Source: Actinoalloteichus fjordicus (GTDB taxonomy: Bacteria; Actinomycetota; Actinomycetes; Mycobacteriales; Pseudonocardiaceae). From it: a stretch of 64,000 nt of DNA. The translations under genes and the position numbers were made by a program. The notes beneath the pieces are model-generated. The model searched no databases and was not told the DNA's origin. It saw only the letters and a program-made list of their open reading frames with translations. Below, one piece after another: positions 53,438-62,289 of this stretch. Position 1 is the first letter of the stretch. Every line of letters begins with the position of its first letter. The stretch lies in the NCBI RefSeq assembly GCF_001941625.1, contig NZ_CP016076.1, positions 1,984,001-2,048,000 of the forward strand, written 5' to 3'.

Positions 53438-54616
53438 TCACGTCGCGAGCAGCCGCTCGTCTGCCCGCGCGGGGGCGGTGGCGACGAGGACGTCCACCAC
53501 GTGATCCAGATCCTGCTCGGTGAGGTCACTGCGGGCGGTCAGCCGGAGCCGGGAGACGTGGTCCGGCACCGAGGGCGGTCGGAAGCACCCGACGGCCACG
53601 CCTGCCGCTGCGCAGCGGCCCGCCCAGTCGAGTGCCTGCTGGGCCGAGGGCGCCCGGACCGACACCACGGCACCCGCAGGCTCGGCTGCGTCCAGGCCCG
53701 CCGCCCGCAGTCGCTCGGCCAGGGCGCGGGCCGAGGCGCGAACCCGGTCGGCGAGTTCCGGCTCGGCCCGCAGCACGGCGAGGGCCTCGGCGGCGGCACC
53801 CACCGACGCAGGCGCCAGCCCGGTGTCGAAGATGAACGTGCGGGCCGTCTCGACGAGATGGCGGATGACTCGCGCGGGCCCGAGCACCACGCCGCCCTGC
53901 GAGCCCAACGATTTGGACAGGGTCGCGGTGACCACCACGTCCGGCGCGCCCGCGATCCCCGCCGCCGCAGGTGCGCCGCGTCCGCCGGGACCCAGGACGC
54001 CGAGGCCGTGCGCGTCGTCGATCAGCAGGCCCGCCGAGTGCTCGCGACACACGGCGGCCAGCGCGGCCAGGGGCGCGAGGTCACCGTCCACCGAGAACAC
54101 CGAGTCGGTGACCACCAGGGCACGTTTCCGCGACCGGTCGCGCAGCGCGGCGGCCACCGCCGCGACGTCGCGATGCGGAACCCGCATGTGGTCCGAACGG
54201 GACAGCCGCATCCCGTCGATCAGCGAGGCGTGGTCGTACTCGTCGGCGACGAGCAGCGTGCCTGGCCCGCCCAGCGCGCTCAGCGCGCCCAGATTGGCCA
54301 GGTAGCCGGAGGAGAACACCAGGGCGCTCTCGACGCCGCAGAAGTCGGCGAGGTCTCGTTCCAGCTCCGCATGGGCGTCGAGAGTGCCGGTCACCAGCCG
54401 CGAACCGGTCGACCCGGCGCCCCAGCGTCGCGCCGCCGCCGAGGCCGCCGCCACGACGCGCGGGTCTCTGGCGAGACCCAGATAGTCGTTCCCCGCGAGG
54501 TTGCGCACGTCGGAGTCGGCGGACCTGGGCACGAGTCGGCGGCGGAGCCCGGCCTTCGCCCTGGCCTGGGCCCGGACGTCCAGCCAGTCGAACACCTGAT
54601 CACCCGGAGCGCTCAC
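53438..54616 (-). CDS. bioF: 8-amino-7-oxononanoate synthase
   Basis: 392 residues from GTG 54616. PLP enzyme joining a pimeloyl thioester to alanine in biotin synthesis. Motifs: NLAGNDYLGLARDPRV, GSTGSRLVTGTLDAHAELE, DDAHGLGVLG and the PLP lysine in TATLSKSLGSQGG. No other bio gene is in the window. Related alpha-oxoamine synthases (5-aminolevulinate, 2-amino-3-ketobutyrate) are less likely given the N-terminal sequence. Divergent, at 520 bp, from a cytochrome P450 gene. Confidence 0.9.
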   Translation of the reverse strand: MSAPGDQVFDWLDVRAQARAKAGLRRRLVPRSADSDVRNLAGNDYLGLARDPRVVAAASAAARRWGAGSTGSRLVTGTLDAHAELERDLADFCGVESALVFSSGYLANLGALSALGGPGTLLVADEYDHASLIDGMRLSRSDHMRVPHRDVAAVAAALRDRSRKRALVVTDSVFSVDGDLAPLAALAAVCREHSAGLLIDDAHGLGVLGPGGRGAPAAAGIAGAPDVVVTATLSKSLGSQGGVVLGPARVIRHLVETARTFIFDTGLAPASVGAAAEALAVLRAEPELADRVRASARALAERLRAAGLDAAEPAGAVVSVRAPSAQQALDWAGRCAAAGVAVGCFRPPSVPDHVSRLRLTARSDLTEQDLDHVVDVLVATAPARADERLLAT

Positions 54617-55136
54617 GCGCGGCAGTGTCGCACGGGCGCCGCGCGGCCCGGTCCCAGAAGTCGGGGTCACCTGCCGAGCCGGGGGTCGGGTCCGCCGTCG
54701 AGCAACGGTGCCTGCTGCGCGATCGGCGTCGCCGTACCGGGTCGGTCGGCGAGGTCCCGCCGACCTCGCCGACGGGCGAGCCGCTGCCGCGCAGACGCGC
54801 CGCCTGCGCGGGGCTGCCTGCCCGGCCCCGAATTCTGGGCCCGGTCGACCTGGCCCGGCCGGGATCGCGACGTCGTGGCGGTGCCCGCGTTCGGGCGCAC
54901 CGAGGCCGACCGAGGTCAGGCGGCCCAGGCCGTGTTCGTCGGACCGAGGTGTCGCCCGCATGTCGAGCGGGTCGACCGCGTGATCGAGTCGATGCGGGCG
55001 CCGTACGCCGAGGGGCGGGCGGCTGTGCGGTGGCAGCCGAGCCGAGACGGCCGAGCAGATCACCGGCAGGTGACGGTCGATCTCGCACCGGCCTCCGGGA
55101 TGCGGTGAGCCCCGGGTTGCGCCGTACCGTCGGCTG
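54617..55136. other. Divergent intergenic region between bioF and the P450 gene
   Basis: 520 bp, no supported gene. Open frames exist on both strands but lack conserved sequence or ribosome sites. The right end carries the P450 promoter. Confidence 0.5.
55125..55130 (+). promoter_or_regulatory. Candidate -10 (TACCGT) of the P450 gene, leaderless geometry
   Basis: TACCGT ends 6 nt before the GTG at 55137 and no ribosome site lies between. This repeats the spacing seen in front of the antitoxin gene. Confidence 0.5.
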
Positions 55137-56579
55137 GTGGTCGATGACGTGATGCTCTGGGGGGCCGACGGCGCCGCCCCGCCCCCCGACCCGGCGGCGG
55201 GGGCGGACCTCTTCACCGAGTTGTGGGACTCCCCGACCGTCGGTGCCGCGACCTCCTCGGTCCGGTACTCCCAGGAGACCGGCCTCTGGCTGGTGCGCCG
55301 GGCATCCGACATCCGCCGCATCCTGTCCGACGTCGAGACCTTCCGCCCGGACAACGCGCTCGACGCCTTCACGCCGTTGTCGATTCCCGCGCTGCGCACG
55401 CTGGCGCGCGCGGGCTTCAGCCTGCCGCCGACCCTGGCCAACAACGGCACCGACACGCACGCCGGGCTTCGCGGCGTGGTCGCGGCCTTCGTGACACCCC
55501 GGCGCGTCGCGGCGGCCGTCCCGATGATCCGGCGACTCGTGCGGTCCTGGCTGGCCGACTATGCCCCCGCCCTGCAGAGCGGAGCCGTCGTGGACCTCGG
55601 CAGCCCGCTGGCCCGTGATCTGCCCGCCCGGGTGCTGCTGCATCTGCTGCGCGTCGACGAGGTCGACCTGCCGGTGCTCAAGGAGTGGAGCAGCGCCTCC
55701 CTGGAGCTGTTCTGGGGCCTGCCCGGCGAGCGGCGCCAGCGTGATCTCGCCGTCCTGGCAGGCGACTTTTACCGCTGGCTGCGGTCGCGGCTGGCCGCCG
55801 CCGACCCGGACGGTCCGGACCTGTTCGCCGCGTTGCGCAGACATCGGCTGCCCGATGGGGCGCCGCTGTCGGCCGCTGAGGCGGTAGGCGTCTGCTACTT
55901 CCTGTTCATCGCGGGGCAGGAGACCACGACGCAACTCCTCGCAGGCCTGCTGCATCGGGTGCTCGGCGAACCGGAGCGCTGGCGCGAGATCGCGGCAGGC
56001 GCCCCCGGCGCGGCCGAATCGTGTGTCGAGGAGTTTCTGCGCCTCACACCGCCGGTCCCGACCTGGCGCCGGGTCACCGCCGCCGAGACCGTCGTCGACG
56101 GGGTCACCGTGCCTGCGGGCGCCCGACTGCTGTTGCTGCTCGGCGCGGCGGGCCGGGATGACGTGTCGGCGGGGCCCGGCGTGGGATGTCCCGTGCCCTC
56201 GGGTGTCGGCCCCTCGGATCTCGACTCGTCCGATCTCGACGGCTCGGGCCGGGTGCCGCGCCCAGCCGGAGATCCCGAGGGCGCCGAGGCCGCCCGCCCC
56301 GACGCGGCTCTAGGGGCAGGCGCCGAACAGGAGACGGCCGATCCCGGCGTGTTTCGGCCCGGGCGCCCGAATCCTCGGCGACATCTGGCCTTCGGCCACG
56401 GCCCGCACTTCTGTCTCGGTGCGGGACTGGCGCGCGCCGAGGCCGCCGTCGTGCTGGAGACCGTCGCGGCCGCCCTGCCCCGGCTGCGCCGTGTCGAGGA
56501 GCATCCGCCGCAGCTCCGACTGCTGTCCTTCCGCGCGCCCCGGCGGGTCCTCGTGACGGAGGAGCCGCCGATGAGGTGA
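55137..56579 (+). CDS. Cytochrome P450 with a low-complexity insertion
   Basis: 480 residues. Heme-binding loop FGHGPHFCLGAGLARAEA with its Cys near residue 428, I-helix oxygen-activation motif IAGQETTT near 261, and the K-helix ExxR in EEFLRL. Between the K-prime region (LLLLLGAAGRD) and the meander (DPGVFRPGRPNP) there are about 60 extra residues rich in Pro, Gly, Ser and Asp. The N-terminus lacks a membrane anchor, so it is a soluble bacterial P450 needing separate redox partners, none of which is in the window. Substrate unknown. GTG start. Confidence 0.92.
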   Translation: MVDDVMLWGADGAAPPPDPAAGADLFTELWDSPTVGAATSSVRYSQETGLWLVRRASDIRRILSDVETFRPDNALDAFTPLSIPALRTLARAGFSLPPTLANNGTDTHAGLRGVVAAFVTPRRVAAAVPMIRRLVRSWLADYAPALQSGAVVDLGSPLARDLPARVLLHLLRVDEVDLPVLKEWSSASLELFWGLPGERRQRDLAVLAGDFYRWLRSRLAAADPDGPDLFAALRRHRLPDGAPLSAAEAVGVCYFLFIAGQETTTQLLAGLLHRVLGEPERWREIAAGAPGAAESCVEEFLRLTPPVPTWRRVTAAETVVDGVTVPAGARLLLLLGAAGRDDVSAGPGVGCPVPSGVGPSDLDSSDLDGSGRVPRPAGDPEGAEAARPDAALGAGAEQETADPGVFRPGRPNPRRHLAFGHGPHFCLGAGLARAEAAVVLETVAAALPRLRRVEEHPPQLRLLSFRAPRRVLVTEEPPMR

Positions 56580-56782
56580 CCCAATGTGTCGATCACGATG
56601 AGAGGGGCGACGGCGGCGATCGACGGCCTGCCGCGAAACGGTACGGTCGTCACCTACGGTGCCGTGTCCAGCGCGCCGAGGCGACGACGACATACCGGGC
56701 GCTTCGGCGGCTCACGACGTCGTGACGTCCTCAGCCAGTTCACCAGTCTCGTGCTCCCGCCGACGCGGGGGAGGGGAGCAGC

Positions 56783-58171
56783 ATGACCAGCGGCCGGGTC
56801 TCGTTCATCGGTGCAGGTCCCGGTTCGGCCGATCTCATCACGGTGCGTGGTGCCCGCCGCATCGCAGAGGCCGAGGTCGTGGTGTGGGCATCCGGGTCGA
56901 TCTCGCCGGACTGTGTTCGCGAGCACGCCGGGGAGCAGGCGCAGCTCGTCGACTCCTCGCGGGTTTCCGACGAGGCGGTCGTGGAGATCTACCGGCGCGC
57001 GGCGGCCGAGCGGCTTCGAGTCGTCCGCCTGTTGCCCGGCGATCCCGCCCTGTGGAGCGGCGTCCAGGCGCACCACGACGTGTGCAGGCGTTTCGGCCTC
57101 GACGTGGAGATCGTGCCCGGCGTGTCCACTGTGTCGGCGGCGGCCTCGGCGGCAGGCCGCGAGCTGACCCCGGACGGCGCTCACTCGGTGGTCCTGGCCA
57201 GGGCGGATGGCGGCAAGACGCCGTTGCCGCAGGGCGAGGACCTGCGGCAGTTCGTCGCGGGCGGTGCGACGATCGCGATGTACCTGGCGGGCGCGCGGGC
57301 CGGGGAACTCGTCGAGCAGCTCGTGGCGGGCGGTTTCACCGCGACCACGCCGGTGATCGTCGGACATAAGCCGTCGTGGCCGGACGAGCAGCTCCTGCGC
57401 ACCTCACTCGGCGAGCTGGCGGCGACCGTCAAGCAGCACCGACTCTGGAGCAACACCCTCTTCCTGATCGGCGAGTCGCTGGCCGAGAGCGGGCCGCGCG
57501 GCCGAGGGGCGAACAGGTCTGCGCATCCCTACCGGCGTTCCGCCGGTGCCACGACGGGTTCTGCCCACCGGAGCGCCGCCACGGCACGGCGCGAGGCACG
57601 GGAGTCGAGTCGCGGCGGGGACGCCGGGTCGACGGCCGCCGGTGCCGATGTGCCGTTCGAGCCCAGGACCTCGGAGGCGGAGCGCGGCGCCGAGGCCACG
57701 GCGGCCTGGTGGGCGGTGCGGGACTGGCAGGAGACCGCACGGGGTGCGAGTCGCGCCGGCGGCCGAGGCGCCTCGGGCCGGACCCGCCGCGCCGCCGAGG
57801 ACTCCTCGGCCGGTGTCGAGTCCGATGAACCGCTGCCCGCCGCCGCCGACACTGCGGAGTCGGCGGCGGGGGACGGCGAGCAGACCTCGACCGCCGGTCA
57901 GTCGCGTGCCGAGGCCACGACGGCGATTCCCGCCCAGGCGGAGGCCGTCGACCCGGTGCCCTCGGAGTCCAGGACTCCCGCAGCGGGCCAGAAGGTCAGC
58001 GCCAAGCGCACCGCGACGCAGTCGGTGAGTGCGAAGGTCGACACCACGAACCGTGCGAAGACCAGGTCTGCGGGCGAGGCCAAGGGCTCGGATGCCGGGA
58101 CGGACGCAGGCTCCGGCGGCCGTCGCGCCGCAGGCCGCAAGTCCTCGCAGGGGCGCGGCCGCCGTTCCTGA
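56783..58171 (+). CDS. cobM: Precorrin-4 C11-methyltransferase with long disordered C-terminal tail
   Basis: 462 residues, against about 250 for the family. The first 240 residues are a complete tetrapyrrole methylase: FIGAGPGSADLITVRGARRI, VRLLPGDPALWSGVQ, EIVPGVSTVSAAASAAGRE, VLARADGGKTPLPQGE and GHKPSWPDEQLLRTSLGEL. It methylates C-11 of the corrin precursor. The remaining 220 residues are Ala/Ser/Arg/Glu-rich, becoming Lys/Arg-rich near the end, with one short hydrophobic-aromatic motif (AAWWAVRDWQETARG). GAGGGGAG ribosome site before the ATG. Confidence 0.92.
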   Translation: MTSGRVSFIGAGPGSADLITVRGARRIAEAEVVVWASGSISPDCVREHAGEQAQLVDSSRVSDEAVVEIYRRAAAERLRVVRLLPGDPALWSGVQAHHDVCRRFGLDVEIVPGVSTVSAAASAAGRELTPDGAHSVVLARADGGKTPLPQGEDLRQFVAGGATIAMYLAGARAGELVEQLVAGGFTATTPVIVGHKPSWPDEQLLRTSLGELAATVKQHRLWSNTLFLIGESLAESGPRGRGANRSAHPYRRSAGATTGSAHRSAATARREARESSRGGDAGSTAAGADVPFEPRTSEAERGAEATAAWWAVRDWQETARGASRAGGRGASGRTRRAAEDSSAGVESDEPLPAAADTAESAAGDGEQTSTAGQSRAEATTAIPAQAEAVDPVPSESRTPAAGQKVSAKRTATQSVSAKVDTTNRAKTRSAGEAKGSDAGTDAGSGGRRAAGRKSSQGRGRRS

Positions 58172-58515
58172 GCCGACTTCTTCTCGGCGGCGGCCGGTGT
58201 CCGGCGGAGTCGGGGCGGAGTGCTGCGACGACCAGGCATTGCGCCGGGACTCCCGGCGTGGGCAGGAACCTCCACAGCCGACAGCCGACAGCCGACAGCC
58301 GACAGCCGACAGCCGACAGCCGACAGCCGACAGCCGACAGCCGACAGCCGACAGCCGACAGCCGACAGCCGACAGCCGACAGCCGACAGCCGCCTACGCC
58401 CCTGCGCCCGGTCGAGCCTGCGGACGTTCGTGCCTCGGCCGGTCGCGGTCGACGTGATCTGTGTCGCGGCCTGTTCGCTAGGACACCGGCCCGCCTGACG
58501 GCATCCTTGAGCACC
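58172..58515. other. cobM-cysG intergenic region dominated by a heptanucleotide array
   Basis: 344 bp without a supported gene; the 7-bp array is listed separately. No recognisable cobalamin-riboswitch core was seen. Confidence 0.55.
58274..58392. repeat. 7-bp tandem repeat, 17 perfect copies of ACAGCCG
   Basis: Seventeen uninterrupted identical units. None of the plus-strand frames contains a stop within the array, and one of them runs on into cysG. The period is not a multiple of three, so each gain or loss of a unit changes frame. Confidence 0.95.
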
Positions 58516-59793
58516 ATGCGAGCCGAACAGCACGACGGGTCCCCCGATCCCTATCTCACCGGGCTGCTGCTGACCGGTCGACGGGTCGTGGTGGTGGGAG
58601 CGGGCACCGTTGCCCAGCGACGGCTGCCCCGACTGGTCGGTGCGGGCGCGGTCGTCGAGGTCATCGCCCCGCAGGCCACGCCGTCGGTGGAGGCGATGGC
58701 CGACGCCGGCGAGCTGACCTGGTCGCGACGGCCCTATCAGACGGGCGATCTCGCCGACGCCTGGTTCGCCGTGGCCTGCACCTCGGAGCCGTCGGTCAAC
58801 GCCGAGGTCGCGGCAGAGGCGGCGGTGAGCAGGGTCTTCTGCGTCCGGGCCGATCAGGCGGCGGGTGGCAGCGCCGTGACCCCCGCCGTCGGCGAACACG
58901 CGGGCCTGCGCATCGGGGTGCTCGCGGGCGGACGGCCACGTCGCTCGGCCGCCGTGCGTGATGCAGTACTGGCCGGCTTGAGTTCCGGGGCGATCGACGA
59001 TCAGGACGAGACCGCCGAGCAGCACGCCGCCGGTGTCGCGCTCATCGGCGGCGGTCCCGGCGACCCCGATCTGATCACGGTGCGCGGCAGGCGGCTGCTC
59101 GCCCGCGCCGACGTCGTGGTGACCGACCGGCTGGCGCCTCGTGAGCTGCTGGAGGAACTGGCCCCCGACGTCGAGGTGATCGACGCCTCGAAGATCCCCT
59201 ACGGGCGGGCGGCGAACCAGGAGGTCATCAACGCGACGCTGATCGAACGCGCCCGCCAGGGTCGGTTCGTGGTGCGGCTCAAGGGCGGAGACCCGTTCGT
59301 CTTCGGCCGGGGGTTCGAGGAGGTCCTGGCGTGTGCGGAGGCGGGCGTTCCCGTCACCGTCGTGCCCGGCGTCACGAGTGCCTTCGCCGTCCCGGCCGTC
59401 GCCGACGTCCCCGTGACGCATCGGGGCGTCGCTCATGAGGTGGTCGTGGTCTCCGGCCATGTCGCTCCGAGCGACGACCGGTCGCTGACCGACTGGCAGG
59501 CGCTCGCACGGCTGCGCGGCACCATCGTGCTGCTGATGGGCGTCGAACGCATCGAGCAGTTCGCCTCGGTGCTGACCGAGCACGGCAGGCGGGCCGACAC
59601 CCCGGTGGCGGTGCTGCAGGACGGGACGCTGCGCTCACAGCGAGTGCTGCGATCCACTCTGGACACCGTCGCCGAGGACATCGCCTCGGCGGGGGTCCGG
59701 CCGCCCGCCGTGATCGTCATCGGCGACGTGGCCGCGCTGGGGCCCGCGCCGCATCCGACGTCGTCCGAGGTGGACGAGGAGTCCGAGGCCTGA
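58516..59793 (+). CDS. cysG: Siroheme synthase / uroporphyrinogen-III C-methyltransferase fusion
   Basis: 425 residues from ATG 58516 (MRAEQHDGSPDPYLTGLLLT). N-terminal CysG/Met8-type domain (about residues 1-165) with NAD motif VVVVGAGTVAQRRLP; C-terminal SUMT domain with GGGPGDPDLITVRGRRLL, LKGGDPFVFGRGFEE and VVPGVTSAFAVPA. Methylates uroporphyrinogen III to precorrin-2 (used by cobM-containing B12 synthesis and by siroheme) and probably oxidises and metallates it. The frame is also open upstream through the heptamer array, but that part has no conserved sequence. Confidence 0.94.
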   Translation: MRAEQHDGSPDPYLTGLLLTGRRVVVVGAGTVAQRRLPRLVGAGAVVEVIAPQATPSVEAMADAGELTWSRRPYQTGDLADAWFAVACTSEPSVNAEVAAEAAVSRVFCVRADQAAGGSAVTPAVGEHAGLRIGVLAGGRPRRSAAVRDAVLAGLSSGAIDDQDETAEQHAAGVALIGGGPGDPDLITVRGRRLLARADVVVTDRLAPRELLEELAPDVEVIDASKIPYGRAANQEVINATLIERARQGRFVVRLKGGDPFVFGRGFEEVLACAEAGVPVTVVPGVTSAFAVPAVADVPVTHRGVAHEVVVVSGHVAPSDDRSLTDWQALARLRGTIVLLMGVERIEQFASVLTEHGRRADTPVAVLQDGTLRSQRVLRSTLDTVAEDIASAGVRPPAVIVIGDVAALGPAPHPTSSEVDEESEA

Positions 59794-59801
59794 TCGGCGC
59801 A

Positions 59802-59836
59802 GGCGAGTGGCGGGCGGCCCGCGCCTGCCACTCGCC
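59802..59836 (+). terminator. Hairpin terminator after cysG
   Basis: A perfect 10-bp stem (GGCGAGTGGC and complement) with a 15-nt GC-rich loop that can pair further, 8 nt beyond the stop. Confidence 0.75.
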
Positions 59837-59933
59837 GAGGGATCGGACTGCAAGGCCTGCGCCGTCCGACGCCGGTCCGGACCGGACGGCGGACCGATCC
59901 CGGTCGTCCCTCCGGCGGCCCCGAAGGGCGCTC

Positions 59934-59970
59934 GACGTCGTCGACGTGGATGCCCCGCGCGGCGACGTCG
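59934..59970 (-). repeat. 37-bp near-identical copy of DEAD-box helicase motif codons
   Basis: Matches 60865-60901 inside the adjacent helicase gene at 36 of 37 positions, in the same orientation. On the minus strand it encodes DVAARGIHVDDV, helicase motif V, but the frame meets a stop six codons before this motif and the flanks do not match. Confidence 0.8.
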
Positions 59971-60108
59971 TCGACGATGCCTCACCGGGCGTCGACGGAG
60001 ACAGGGGCCGAGCAGCCTGTCTGATCCGGCCGCCGAGCCTGCTCTGTCCGGCGGCCAACGGGCGGGGATCGGTCTGCGGCAGCCTGCTGCGGGATCCCTG
60101 CATCAAGC

Positions 60109-60465
60109 ATGGTCACCACGACGACGTCGCCTGCCGGGATCTTGCGCGGCGATCGGCAGGTGAACACCGATCGCGGCCGGGATCGACCCACCGGCTGCTT
60201 CGCACTCGACCCGTTGTTCATCGACCACACGGAGTGGCCGAACGAGGTACTCGAGGCGCGGCACTCATCGCCCGTGCGGTGGCTCGGTCAGCCAAAAACG
60301 CTGGTCGGGCGGGGCCCGCCATCGCGGACTGTCCGCTGGGGGATCACGAATCACCGCAGCGCGGCCCGGCCCTCGACGGCGGACCGACGGCCACCGGCCC
60401 GGGAAAGACGACGGCGGGGCCGGTCGCAGAAAGCGACCGGCCCCGCCGTAGGACACTGCGTCTGA
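60109..60465 (+). CDS. Doubtful hypothetical ORF
   Basis: 118 codons starting MVTTTTSPAGILRGDRQVN. The first 60 codons show actinobacterial third-position G+C, the remainder less so, and the 3' part runs through the helicase terminator. No ribosome site and no recognised domain. It may be a remnant, or not a gene. Confidence 0.2.
   Translation: MVTTTTSPAGILRGDRQVNTDRGRDRPTGCFALDPLFIDHTEWPNEVLEARHSSPVRWLGQPKTLVGRGPPSRTVRWGITNHRSAARPSTADRRPPARERRRRGRSQKATGPAVGHCV
60412..60448 (-). terminator. Hairpin terminator after the DEAD-box helicase gene
   Basis: A perfect 16-bp stem (CGGCGGGGCCGGTCGC and complement) with the loop AGAAA, 18 nt beyond the minus-strand stop. Confidence 0.85.
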
Positions 60466-61989
<1,524 letters not shown>

Positions 61990-62289
61990 AAGCACCTCCG
62001 TGACATGGCACGTCTCGGGGATGCGCCGCGCAGAGTCGAAGCGGGTGCGATCTCAAGGACGAGCCCGGCGCGTCATAGCGCCTTGACTGTAAGTGAGTGG
62101 ATCGACAGCACCGAAGAATCGCCTTGGCGACCGGGCGACGAAAGGAGTTCGAACCCGAGCGGTGCCCTGTGAGACTACACGGCCGGACGATCTGATCATC
62201 ATCGGGCGGCGGGCAGGTCGATGGCCGACCAGCGAAACCGGTGGTCCACGCGGTGTGAGATGTGTCGAGGACCACCGGTTTCCGCCGGA
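61990..62289. other. Region between the RIO1 and helicase genes
   Basis: 300 bp: the RIO1 terminator at one end and the helicase promoter/leader at the other. The part near 62060-62100 is relatively A/T-rich (CCTTGACTGTAAGTG). Long 5' leaders are common for cold-inducible helicases. Confidence 0.5.
62234..62282 (-). terminator. Hairpin terminator after the RIO1 kinase gene
   Basis: A perfect 14-bp stem (GAAACCGGTGGTCC and complement) with a 21-nt loop, 8 nt beyond the minus-strand stop. Confidence 0.75.

Larger units (their letters stand above)
59794..60465. other. Region between converging cysG and helicase genes
   Basis: About 670 bp. It holds a cysG terminator, a 37-bp near-copy of helicase codons, one doubtful plus-strand ORF and the helicase terminator, each listed separately. 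Confidence 0.55.

Noticed and set aside
53018-55108. Long plus-strand open frame opposite bioF
   Set aside because: Shadow of the bioF gene; translated sequence has no domain, and bioF motifs on the minus strand are unambiguous.
56580-56782. Cobalamin riboswitch before cobM
   Set aside because: None of the conserved B12-box or core motifs could be found by eye.
56586-56786. 66-residue ORF between the P450 gene and cobM
   Set aside because: It has an ATG but no ribosome site, and its codon use and Arg-rich translation look non-coding; it overlaps the cobM start.
58258-58515. Longer CysG start giving a (TADSRQP)n N-terminus
   Set aside because: No ribosome site at 58258, and family homology begins after 58516. 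Kept only as a phase-variation hypothesis.
62100-62175. tRNA-like GAGTTCGAACCC string
   Set aside because: Looks like a T-loop, but no acceptor stem, anticodon arm or D-arm can be formed around it.
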